Position numbers and translations under genes: made by a program. The notes beneath the pieces are model-generated. The model ran no database searches. It saw only the letters and a program-made list of their open reading frames with translations, and was not told the DNA's origin. Of a stretch of 64,000 bases of DNA, positions 18,314 through 26,185 are shown piece after piece (the stretch's first letter is position 1; each line of letters begins with the position of its first letter). This DNA is from Atopobiaceae bacterium. Its GTDB lineage: Bacteria; Actinomycetota; Coriobacteriia; Coriobacteriales; Atopobiaceae. The stretch is taken from NCBI GenBank assembly GCA_022482785.1, contig JAKVON010000001.1, positions 62,001 through 126,000 of the forward strand, read 5' to 3'.

Positions 18314-20158
18314 CTACTCCCCTGCCTCGGTCGACACGCGCAGCAGGAAGCCGGAGAAGGCGGGAAGCGTGCAGCGAAGCTGGCCGGCGGCGAGCTCGGC
18401 CGCGGTCTCCCCTCGGGGCACGGAGCCGCCGTAGCAGTCCCACTCGGTGTCGACGAGCACCTCGGCCTCATCCGCTCCAGGGAATGTCGAGCCGATAGTC
18501 CGCCTGCTCGGCCCCGCCGAGGTTGAGCACGCAGACGAGGCGCTCGTTTCCCTCGGTGCGCTCGATGGCGTAGAGGCACCTCTCCTCCTCGTGGCAGTCG
18601 AGCCACTTGAACCCGGGCTCGTAGTAGTCCCAGGCGAAGAGGGCGGCATGCTCGAGGTAGAGATGGTTGAGGTCGAAGACGAAGCGCCGGAACGCGTCGT
18701 GGAGGGGATAGGCGAGCATGTCCCAGTCCTGCTGGCGCGTCTCGTCCCACTCGCGCATCTGCCCGAACTCGCCCCCCATGAAGTTGAGCTTCTTTCCCGG
18801 GTGAACCGTCATGTAGAGGTAGAGGGAGCGCGCCTGTGGGAACTTGCCCTCGTAGTCGCCCCACATCTTGTTGAGCACCGTCGCCTTGCCATGGACGTTC
18901 TCGTCATGCGAGAGCGGCAGGAGGTAGCGCTCGTTCGGGAAGTACATCATGGAGAACGTGAGCTTGTGGTAGTTGTCGCGGCGCTCGTCGGGGGTCTTCT
19001 TGAAGTAGTCGAGGGTGTCGTTCATCCAGCCCATGTCCCACTTGTAGTCGAAGCCGAGCCCACCCTCGCCCACCTCGCGCGTGGTGCCCTGGGAAGTCGG
19101 TCGAGTCCTCGGCGCACAGCATGCAGCCGGGGTCGAGCGACTTGAGGCCTGAGTTCATCGTCTTGATGAAGTCGACGGCATTGGCGTTCACGCCCCTTGC
19201 CTGGTCTCCCTGCCAATAGATGATGCGGCTGATGGCGTCCATGCGAAGCCCGTCGAAGTGGAGCTCCTTGAGCCAGAAGTGCCCGCAGGACTGCAGGAAG
19301 CTGCAGGTCTCCCCCCGCGAGTGCATGAAGTTGCAGCTCCCCCACTCGGAGACGCCCCACCGCGTCGTTGGGATACTCGAACAGGGCCGTGCCGTCATAG
19401 TCTCGCAGGGCGTACGCGTCGGTGGCGAAGTGCACGGGAACGAAGTCGATGATCGCGCCTATGCCCGCCTGGTGCAGCCTGTCGACGAGCTCCTTGAGCT
19501 GGTCGATGGTGCCGTATCGGCTCGTGGGGGCATAGAAGCCGGTATCCTGGTAGCCCCAGCTCTGGTCGACCGGGTGCTCGGCCAGGGGCATGAACTCGAC
19601 GTGGGTGTAGCCGCCCTCGCGAAGGTAGTCGATCAGGGGCTCGGCCAGCTCGTCGTACGAATACCAGTCCTCGGGCTCGACGATGCGCGAGACCCCGCCG
19701 TCCTTCTCGGGATCGACAGGCCCGTCCTTGCGCTTGCGCCACGAGCCCGCATGGAGCTCGTAGATGTTCAGGGCCTCGCCGACGCATGGGGTCCGGGAGG
19801 CCATCCACTCGTCGTCGCAAAACCGGTAGGCGCCGAGGTCCCGGATGATCGACCGGTGGGCGGGGCGCAGCTCCATCCCATAGCCGTACGGGTCGCAGTG
19901 GTCGACGTATCCGCCGTTACGGTAGATGCGGTACTCGTAGGCGTCGCCTGGCTTGGCGCCGGGCACGTAGCCCTCCCAGAAGTTGCCGTCGGACACGCGC
20001 TCCATGGGCGTCTCGAAGCCGTCCCGGAGTATCGTGATCCCGTCCGCCGCGGGGGCGAAGGTGCGGAACACCGTCCCCTCCTCGACGACGTGGGCCCCCA
20101 GATGCTCGTAGGCGCAAAACGCCCTGCCGCGATAGAACTCCTGGACGTCCATATCCAT
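18314..20158 (-). CDS. glgB: 1,4-alpha-glucan branching enzyme (three frame breaks)
   Basis: GlgB introduces alpha-1,6 branches into glycogen. Three frames join into one protein of about 613 residues, near the usual family size. The N-terminal carbohydrate-binding module covers roughly residues 15-120. GH13 motifs are all present: DFVPVHF, GLRMDAIS with the nucleophile Asp, AEDST with the acid Glu, and LSHDENVHGK. Each break is one extra base in a short homopolymer: GGGG at 19355-19358, GGG at 19087-19089 and CCC at 18480-18482 (minus-strand bases). Removing them gives an uninterrupted protein ending TEAGE. GAGAGGGG lies six bases before the ATG at 20158. It is convergent with the kinase upstream. 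No other glycogen gene is in the window. Confidence 0.88.
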
Positions 20159-20378
20159 GTCTGGCCCCTCTCGTCTGTGCCTTTCCGCACGCCATTATCC
20201 CATCGCATCGCCTGCGGACGGCCACCAACCGAGCGAGCGGGACGCATGGGGCAGCGAGCGAGGTCGGCATGGCCCGTGAGGGGCCGTCTTCGTTGTTTCC
20301 ATGCAACCGTCGGCCGCGCCCATGCTCCGTATGTGGGTGGTTTAGTATCTTTACAGGAAAGAGAAGAGCGATCGAAGG

Positions 20379-20397
20379 CCCCCCCCGATCGGGGGGG
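20379..20397. repeat. C8-GATC-G7 palindrome upstream of the deacetylase gene
   Basis: Eight C, then GATC, then seven G form an 18-base perfect palindrome about 53 bases before the ATG at 20450. It could be a stable 5-prime-leader hairpin or an unstable homopolymer tract. Confidence 0.6.
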
Positions 20398-20449
20398 CGC
20401 GCGGCAGGCGGGGCCCGCCCCGTGCGCCAATGGGAGGAATGCGATACAG

Positions 20450-21790
20450 ATGGCAACAACGAACCAGCCCTCGGCAGGACGTCATTACTCGAGACCTGCC
20501 GCGCAGCCCGCCACGAGGGCTGCCGAGATGCCCCACATGGAGCCGGCAAGTCCCTACAGCCGCCAGGACGCCCACTACTACTCGAGCTCGAACGGCAGGA
20601 GGCACCCCTCGGACGGCCGTCGGAGAAAGAGCGGGAGGCCCGTGGTCATCACCCTCGTCGTGCTGCTCGCCCTCGCGGGCGTCGGCGTCTGGGTCTGGCT
20701 CAACCCGCCCTTCTACAACGTGACCATCAACGGGGCGACCGAGACGGTCGACGCCGGCACCACGATCCAGGCGGTCATCGACAAGGGATACGCCTCGCCC
20801 AAGGCGGGCAACCTCATGGCCGTCGACGGGAGCGTTGCCACGCAGGGCGGCGGCCAGCCCTTCGTCGCCACGGTGGACGGGACCGAGACCAGCGACCCCG
20901 CGACCAAGCTCGCGAAGGACGCCGACGTGAAGATCGCCGACGGCGGCGACGTCACCGAGAACTACACGGAGACCACCCAGGCGGTTCCTCACGCCACCTC
21001 CGATGCCTCCATGGACGCCTCCTCCTACTACAACGGCTCCATCCACCTCTACAGCGACGGCGAGGACGGCGAGGAGACCGTCCGCACGGGCGAGGTCTCC
21101 GGCAAGACCGTCACGACCGTCACCAAGCAGCCCATCGCCGCCGGATACCACACCTACACGGCGAACGTCGGCAACGACAAGGTCATCGCCCTCACGTTCG
21201 ACGACGGCCCCTGGCCCACCTCCACCTCGGAGATCCTCCAGATCCTCCAGGACAACGGCGCGAAGGCGACCTTCTTCGAGATAGGCAACCAGATCTCCAA
21301 CAACGCAGACGTCGTCAAGGCGCTCTCGGCTGCCGGCATGCAGGTCGGCTCCCACACGTGGGACCACGCGTCCGGCTCGGGACAGGGCGTCAACCTGACC
21401 TACATGACGGCCGACGAGCAGGTGACCGAGGTCACGAAGGGCTTCGATGCCATCGACTCGACGCTCGGCACCAAGGTGAGCCGCGTCTTCCGCGCCCCCG
21501 GCGGCAACTACTACGGCTCGCTCATCTCGACCATCCACCCCTACGTCACGGCAGAGGTGGGCTGGGACATCGACACCAAGGACTGGAGCAGGCCCGGCGT
21601 CTCCGCGATCGTGACCGCCCTCGAGAGCGTCAAGCCAGGCCAGATCGTGCTCATGCACGACGGCGGCGGGGACCGCTCGCAGTCGGTCGAGGCGCTCAAG
21701 GAGGCCCTGCCGGTGCTCAAGTCGCAGGGCTACTCGTTCATCACGATCGACGACCTGCTCAAGTACGGGGTTCCCTCGACGACGAAGTAG
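20450..21790 (+). CDS. Membrane-anchored polysaccharide (peptidoglycan) deacetylase
   Basis: A 446-residue NodB-family deacetylase, likely acting on N-acetylglucosamine of peptidoglycan outside the cell. Residues 1-60 are a polar cytoplasmic tail and 63-84 a membrane segment. Residues 88-165 resemble a beta-grasp wall-associated module. The catalytic domain from about 240 has motif 1 TFDDGP (Asp251, Asp252), motif 2 HTWDH (metal His302 and His306), motif 3 RAPGGNY, then DTKDW and IVLMHDGGG. All metal and catalytic residues are present, so it should be active and may confer lysozyme resistance, as PgdA does elsewhere. GGAGG is 11-12 bases from the ATG, a slightly long spacing. The gene is divergent from glgB, with 290 bases between. 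Confidence 0.88.
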   Translation: MATTNQPSAGRHYSRPAAQPATRAAEMPHMEPASPYSRQDAHYYSSSNGRRHPSDGRRRKSGRPVVITLVVLLALAGVGVWVWLNPPFYNVTINGATETVDAGTTIQAVIDKGYASPKAGNLMAVDGSVATQGGGQPFVATVDGTETSDPATKLAKDADVKIADGGDVTENYTETTQAVPHATSDASMDASSYYNGSIHLYSDGEDGEETVRTGEVSGKTVTTVTKQPIAAGYHTYTANVGNDKVIALTFDDGPWPTSTSEILQILQDNGAKATFFEIGNQISNNADVVKALSAAGMQVGSHTWDHASGSGQGVNLTYMTADEQVTEVTKGFDAIDSTLGTKVSRVFRAPGGNYYGSLISTIHPYVTAEVGWDIDTKDWSRPGVSAIVTALESVKPGQIVLMHDGGGDRSQSVEALKEALPVLKSQGYSFITIDDLLKYGVPSTTK

Positions 21791-21824
21791 CGCTCCCCCA
21801 TCACCGTATGCCGGAGGTTCCCGG

Positions 21825-22931
21825 ATGAGCGATGAGCAGACATGCGTCGCCACCCCCGCAGCCGGCGGCCCTTCGCGGTCCATGCCGCTCGGGCCGCTGG
21901 CACGCGCCGCCCAGGTCGGCCTCGTCCTTGCCGTCCTCTTCTGGTGGGGCTTCGCGGTCCTGACGAGCGGCCCCGACCTTCCCTATGACCTTCGGGCCTG
22001 CTCGGTCTTCTTCCAGGCCGCCAGCAGCGCGGCCTGCATCGTGCTCCTTCAGCTGAGGGCGCGCGCCGCCCGCCCGGCCGTCGTCCTGTCGTTGTCGGCG
22101 GACGCCGCCTTTTGCGCCGCGACCGGGCTTGGGCTGTGGCCGGCGCCTCTTGGCATGGCGCCATGGGCATCTGCCGCAGGGGCCGTCGTCTGCCTGGCCG
22201 TCGCGCTCTACTTCGCGGGATCGCGGAGGATGGCAGCCGTCCTCGTGAGGTCCCTCGCGCGAACGCCGGAGCAGCGCGCCCGGCAGCTCGCGGCGGCGAG
22301 AATGGCCGACATCCACAGCAAGGGAAGGGGGAGGCGCCGGCTGCGGCTCTGGCCCTGGTGGCGCAACCTCCTCATCCACTTCTGCGCCTTCTCGATCCTG
22401 GGCCATTGGGCGGAGATGCTCTTCTGCCAGCTCATTCGCCTCGGCATCGTCGCCGGCTCGTACGACCTGTCCAACTACATGCTCTGGAACGAGTGGCTCT
22501 ACCCCTTCCCTGCCGAGGGAATCGCGGTCGTGCTCATCGTGGTGCTGCTCCATCCCCTCGCGGAGTGGCTGCTCGACCGCTGCGGAGGCAGGCGCGTGCC
22601 CGCCATCGCGCTTTCCTTCCTCGCGAATGCGCTGGTCTGCACCTCCATAGACTTCACGACCGGCATCACGGCGAACGCAGACCACCATCTTTGGGACTAC
22701 TCGGACCTCCCCTTCAACTTCATGGGGCAGATATGCCTTCAGAACTCGATGGTCTACAGCGTCGCGGCCACGGTCTTCGTCTGGGCCGTCTATCCTGCCA
22801 TGGAGCGCCTGGTGCATCGTCCGCCCGACGAGGTCATGGACGTCGCGTTCGCGGGGTTCGTGACCTTCTGGATATTCCTCTACCTGCTGTATTACGTCAC
22901 GATCACCCCGACGGGCATCGTCATCGGATAG
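21825..22931 (+). CDS. PF06541-type (ABC_trans_CmpB) membrane protein, copy 2
   Basis: A 368-residue membrane protein sharing with 8922-9923 the block FSILGHWAEMLFC, VAGSYDLSN, EWLYPFPAEG and NFMGQICLQN. The N-terminal part has its own four membrane segments and a basic loop (RRRLRLWPWWRN) before the shared domain. GGAGG lies seven bases before the ATG and the gene follows the deacetylase by 34 bases, so the two are probably co-transcribed. That pairing hints at a cell-envelope role, but nothing in the sequence proves it. No ATP-binding partner is adjacent. Confidence 0.78.
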   Translation: MSDEQTCVATPAAGGPSRSMPLGPLARAAQVGLVLAVLFWWGFAVLTSGPDLPYDLRACSVFFQAASSAACIVLLQLRARAARPAVVLSLSADAAFCAATGLGLWPAPLGMAPWASAAGAVVCLAVALYFAGSRRMAAVLVRSLARTPEQRARQLAAARMADIHSKGRGRRRLRLWPWWRNLLIHFCAFSILGHWAEMLFCQLIRLGIVAGSYDLSNYMLWNEWLYPFPAEGIAVVLIVVLLHPLAEWLLDRCGGRRVPAIALSFLANALVCTSIDFTTGITANADHHLWDYSDLPFNFMGQICLQNSMVYSVAATVFVWAVYPAMERLVHRPPDEVMDVAFAGFVTFWIFLYLLYYVTITPTGIVIG

Positions 22932-22982
22932 CCGTGGCGAAGGGCCGGGGCCGCGAGGCGCTCGGGCGCCTGCCGCCCAGCC

Positions 22983-23642
22983 TCACGTCAGGAAGATGGC
23001 GGCGCCGAGGAGGACGTAGACCGCCCCCGAGACGACCGACGTCAGGCACTGCGCCCGCTCGCTTCTCGTGAGGATGCGGGACAGGGGGGCGGCGAGGAAC
23101 ACGATCGCGACCGTCCAGAGGGTGGAGAGCGCCGTGTAGGTGAGCCCGAGGAGCAGGAAGGGCACGGGGCCGTACCCGTTGGGGGTCGCGACGAACTGCG
23201 GGAGCAGCGCGAGGAAGAACAGGATGATCTTGGGGTTGAGGACGTTGGTGAGAACCCCCTGCCCGTAGGTCGCGAGGGAGGAGCCCCCGCGCGCCGAGGC
23301 CTCGCCCGCGCTCTCCCCCGCCGCCTCCGCCGCGGAGGCAAGCTTGGCAGGCCCTCCGCCGAACGCGATGGTGCGTACCCCCATAACCACGAGGTAGGCC
23401 GCTCCCGCCACCTTGATGGCGGTGAAGGCGACCGGGGAGGCGGCGAGCACGAGCGACAGCCCCGCCGAGACGAGGACCGTGTGGACCAGCAGGCCCGTGT
23501 TGATGCCGAGCGCGCTCGCGACGCCTTCGGAACGCCCGCCGGCGATGCCGCGGGTGAGGATGTACACCGTGTCGATGCCGGGGGTGAGGCAGAGCGCGAC
23601 CGTCGCCGCGACGAAGGCGCCGTAGTTCACGATGCCGAACAT
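22983..23642 (-). CDS. LysE/RhtB-family amino-acid exporter
   Basis: A 219-residue inner-membrane exporter with about six hydrophobic segments. The family signature LCLTPGIDTVYILTRGIAGG is near the N-terminus and NVLNPKIILFFLALLPQF follows in the middle. A Gly/Ala/Ser-rich loop of about 30 residues separates segments three and four. Members export lysine, threonine, homoserine or similar amino acids by proton exchange; the substrate cannot be read from sequence. GGGAGG before the ATG supports the start. It lies 17 bases downstream of the amino-acid ABC ATPase on the same strand, so import and export genes probably share a transcript. Confidence 0.85.
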   Translation of the reverse strand: MFGIVNYGAFVAATVALCLTPGIDTVYILTRGIAGGRSEGVASALGINTGLLVHTVLVSAGLSLVLAASPVAFTAIKVAGAAYLVVMGVRTIAFGGGPAKLASAAEAAGESAGEASARGGSSLATYGQGVLTNVLNPKIILFFLALLPQFVATPNGYGPVPFLLLGLTYTALSTLWTVAIVFLAAPLSRILTRSERAQCLTSVVSGAVYVLLGAAIFLT

Positions 23643-23659
23643 GGAGCCTCCCTCGATGC

Positions 23660-24394
23660 CTAGAGCACCTTGCTGAAGAAGGCCTTCGTGCGCTCGTCTG
23701 CAGGATGGCTCATGACCTCGTGGGGGTCGCCGGCCTCGAGGATCTGACCGTCGTCCACGAAGACGAGACGGTCGGCCACGTCGCGGGCGAAGCCCATCTC
23801 ATGGGTCACCACCACCATGGTCATGCCCTCGTGGGCCAGCTCCTTCATGACGTCGAGGACCTCGCGGACCATCTCTGGGTCGAGCGCGCTCGTGGGCTCG
23901 TCGAACAGCATGATGTCCGGCTCCATCGCCAGGGCCCGTGCGATGGCAACGCGCTGCTGCTGGCCGCCCGAGAGCTCGCTCGGCTTCGCGTCGACCTTCT
24001 CGCCGAGGCCCACGCGGTTGAGCAGCTCGACGGCCTTCGCCTCGGCCTGCTCGGGGGTCTTCAGCTTCTGGTCGACCGGGGCGAACATGATGTTCCTCCT
24101 CACCGAGTAGTGGGGGAAGAGGTTGAACTGCTGGAACACCATCCCCACGTGGCGGCGTATCCGGTCGACGTCCGCATCCTTGCTGGTGATGCTCTCGCCG
24201 TCGATGAGGATCTCGCCCGAGGTGACCTCCTCGAGGCGGTTGAGGCAGCGCAGGAACGTGGACTTCCCGGACCCGGAGGGCCCGATGACGCAGACCACCT
24301 CGCCCGCGTCGATCTCGATGTCGATGCCCTTCAGGACCTTGGTGTCGCCGAAGTCCTTCGTGAGGCCGGTGACCTTGATCTTCGCCTCTGCCAT
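23660..24394 (-). CDS. Polar amino-acid ABC transporter ATP-binding protein
   Basis: A 244-residue ATPase of the GlnQ/HisP type. Walker A is GPSGSGKST, the Q-loop is in [10 protein letters not shown], the signature is [15 protein letters not shown], Walker B is [14 protein letters not shown] and the switch His is in VTHEMGF. It powers uptake of a polar amino acid with the permease at 24395 and the lipoprotein at 25186. The start codon at 24394 abuts the permease stop with no gap, so the two are translationally coupled. Confidence 0.95.
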   Translation of the reverse strand: MAEAKIKVTGLTKDFGDTKVLKGIDIEIDAGEVVCVIGPSGSGKSTFLRCLNRLEEVTSGEILIDGESITSKDADVDRIRRHVGMVFQQFNLFPHYSVRRNIMFAPVDQKLKTPEQAEAKAVELLNRVGLGEKVDAKPSELSGGQQQRVAIARALAMEPDIMLFDEPTSALDPEMVREVLDVMKELAHEGMTMVVVTHEMGFARDVADRLVFVDDGQILEAGDPHEVMSHPADERTKAFFSKVL

Positions 24395-25081
24395 CTATGC
24401 ACGCATCCTTTTCTCGATCGTCCTCGAGACGAGCATGAGGACGCTGGTGATCAGCAGGAAGCAGACGGCCACCCAGGTGTAGGTGGCAAACGACTCCATG
24501 GTCCTGCCGACGTAGATCTTTGCCTGGTACATGACCTCGGCAAGCCCGATGGCATAGAGGATGGTGGAGTCCTTCAGCGTGATGATGCACTGGTTGACCA
24601 GGGAGGGCAGGCAGATGCGAACCGCCTGGGGCAGGATGATGTGGCGCATGGAGCTCGAGTAGCTGACGCCGAGGCTGCGCGAGGCCTCCATCTGGCCCTT
24701 GTCGACCGACTCGATCGAGCCACGGAATATCTCCGATATGTAGGCGCCCGCATTGAGGGAGAGCGTGATCAGGCTCGCGACGAAGACGTCGATGCGGAAC
24801 TGCGACCCCGAGAGGAGCTGTATGAGCTGCGGCAGGGCGAAGTAGATGTAGAAGGCCTGGACCAGCATGGGCGTGCCTCGGATGATCCAGATGAAGAACT
24901 TCGCGATGCCCCGCAGCACGCGCACCTTGGAGATGTGCATCAGGCACACGAGGACGCCCAGGAACATGGCCACGACGAGCGAGATGATGGTCACCTGCAG
25001 CGTCGTGGCGAGACCGGCGGCGAGCATCGGGGACAGCTGTTCGAAGGAGTCGAGCAGGCTTGAGAGGTTCATGGACGGCAT
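24395..25081 (-). CDS. Polar amino-acid ABC transporter permease (HisM/GlnP type)
   Basis: A 228-residue permease with about five membrane segments. The N-terminal segment is followed by the family motif IRGTPMLVQAF, and the EAA-type coupling loop is EASRSLGVSYSSSMRHIILP. A single permease gene implies a homodimer. The ribosome site is weak for both the ATG at 25081 and the one at 25072, which agrees with expression set by read-through from the upstream binding-protein gene. Confidence 0.93.
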   Translation of the reverse strand: MPSMNLSSLLDSFEQLSPMLAAGLATTLQVTIISLVVAMFLGVLVCLMHISKVRVLRGIAKFFIWIIRGTPMLVQAFYIYFALPQLIQLLSGSQFRIDVFVASLITLSLNAGAYISEIFRGSIESVDKGQMEASRSLGVSYSSSMRHIILPQAVRICLPSLVNQCIITLKDSTILYAIGLAEVMYQAKIYVGRTMESFATYTWVAVCFLLITSVLMLVSRTIEKRMRA

Positions 25082-25097
25082 CTCACATTTCTACCAT

Positions 25098-25133
25098 CCT
25101 GGGTCCATGCGACACGAGCTGCATGGACCCAGG
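25098..25133 (-). promoter_or_regulatory. Intercistronic hairpin between binding-protein and permease genes
   Basis: Perfect 13-base arms (CCTGGGTCCATGC / GCATGGACCCAGG) around a 10-base loop lie 50 bases past the binding-protein stop. There is no T-run, so it more likely stabilises the upstream mRNA and lowers permease expression, as in other ABC operons, than terminates fully. Confidence 0.7.
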
Positions 25134-25185
25134 CACTGACGAGCCAGTGGCCTCGCGCCGAGGGCGACGGCATGCCCTGGCGTTG

Positions 25186-25992
25186 CTAGGCCTTGAGGTA
25201 CTTGTTCACGATCTCGTTGTACTTGCCGTTGGACTTGAGGTCGCCGAGCCCCTTGTTGAAGGCCGAGAGGAGCTCCGGGTACTGCCCCTTGAGCACGGCG
25301 AAGCCGTAGGGCGTGGAGAAGCTGTCCTTCTCCTCGGCCACGACCTTGAGGCCGTTGCCCTTCGAGATTCCGTAGGCCATGACGGGATAGTCCTCGAAGC
25401 AGCCGGCCGAGCCGCCGGTGAGGACGTCCTGGTACATCAGGGACGAGTCGTCGAAGTAGGTGATCGCGAAGCCGTACTTGTCCTTGAGCGACTCGGCGCA
25501 GGTGGCTCCCTGGGTGCCGGTCTTGGCCGCGACCTTCTTGCCGGAGAGGGACGAGTAGCCCGTGACGTCGCCGCCGTCCTTGACCGCCATGCACACGTAG
25601 GAGTCGTAGTAGGAGTCGGAGAAGTCGTACTTCTTCTTGCGCGCGTCGGTGATGGACATTCCGGCGATGACGGCGTCGGCCTGGCCGCTCTCGAGGGCGG
25701 CGACGGCCGCGTCGAAGCCGAGGGACTGCAGGTTGTAGGAGAAGCCCGTGTCGGAGGAGATGGCGGCGAGCAGGTCGACGTCGATGCCGACGAACTGGTT
25801 GGAGTCGTTCGTGAACTCGAACGGGGCGAACGTCGTGTCCGTCGCGACGGTATAGGTCTTGGAGAAGGAAGAGGACGACGAGGCCGCGGACGAAGAGCCC
25901 GAGGTGCCGCAGCCGACGAGGCCGAGCCCCACGACGGCGGCCACGCCGCCGGAAAGGCCGAGGAACTCGCGACGAGACAACGACTTGGACAT
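25186..25992 (-). CDS. Amino-acid ABC transporter substrate-binding lipoprotein
   Basis: A 268-residue extracytoplasmic binding protein of family SBP_bac_3. The N-terminus has a twin-arginine-like SRREFLGL followed by a lipobox ending LVGC, so Cys28 is the lipid-anchored residue. A Ser/Ala spacer is followed by the domain from about residue 46, with DTTFAPFEF and FVGIDVDLL and a G-x-S-I-T-D-x-R-region (AGMSITDARKKKYDFS). The ligand is a polar amino acid that cannot be named from sequence. AGAGGAG seven bases before the ATG supports the start. It is divergent from a hybrid kinase whose sensor part uses the same fold. Confidence 0.92.
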   Translation of the reverse strand: MSKSLSRREFLGLSGGVAAVVGLGLVGCGTSGSSSAASSSSSFSKTYTVATDTTFAPFEFTNDSNQFVGIDVDLLAAISSDTGFSYNLQSLGFDAAVAALESGQADAVIAGMSITDARKKKYDFSDSYYDSYVCMAVKDGGDVTGYSSLSGKKVAAKTGTQGATCAESLKDKYGFAITYFDDSSLMYQDVLTGGSAGCFEDYPVMAYGISKGNGLKVVAEEKDSFSTPYGFAVLKGQYPELLSAFNKGLGDLKSNGKYNEIVNKYLKA

Positions 25993-26185
25993 GGTGTTCT
26001 CCTCTGATAGTTGGAAAAGCCAGCCGATATTTTCAAAAAAGACTACAGGACGACCTTTTCCAACGTGTTACGGAGGCCTTGCGGACAACAGGCCGATGGC
26101 ATCGTTCGCAATTCTCTGCGCGGCCCGTCGCCCGATTCGGTCCATTATGTGCATAGGTTTAGGTCGGCCTTGGGCGGAGTCGCGC

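Noticed and set aside
25098..25133. Transcription terminator ending the binding-protein transcript
   Set aside because: The stem is strong but no T-run follows on the minus strand, and the permease and ATPase need transcription through it.
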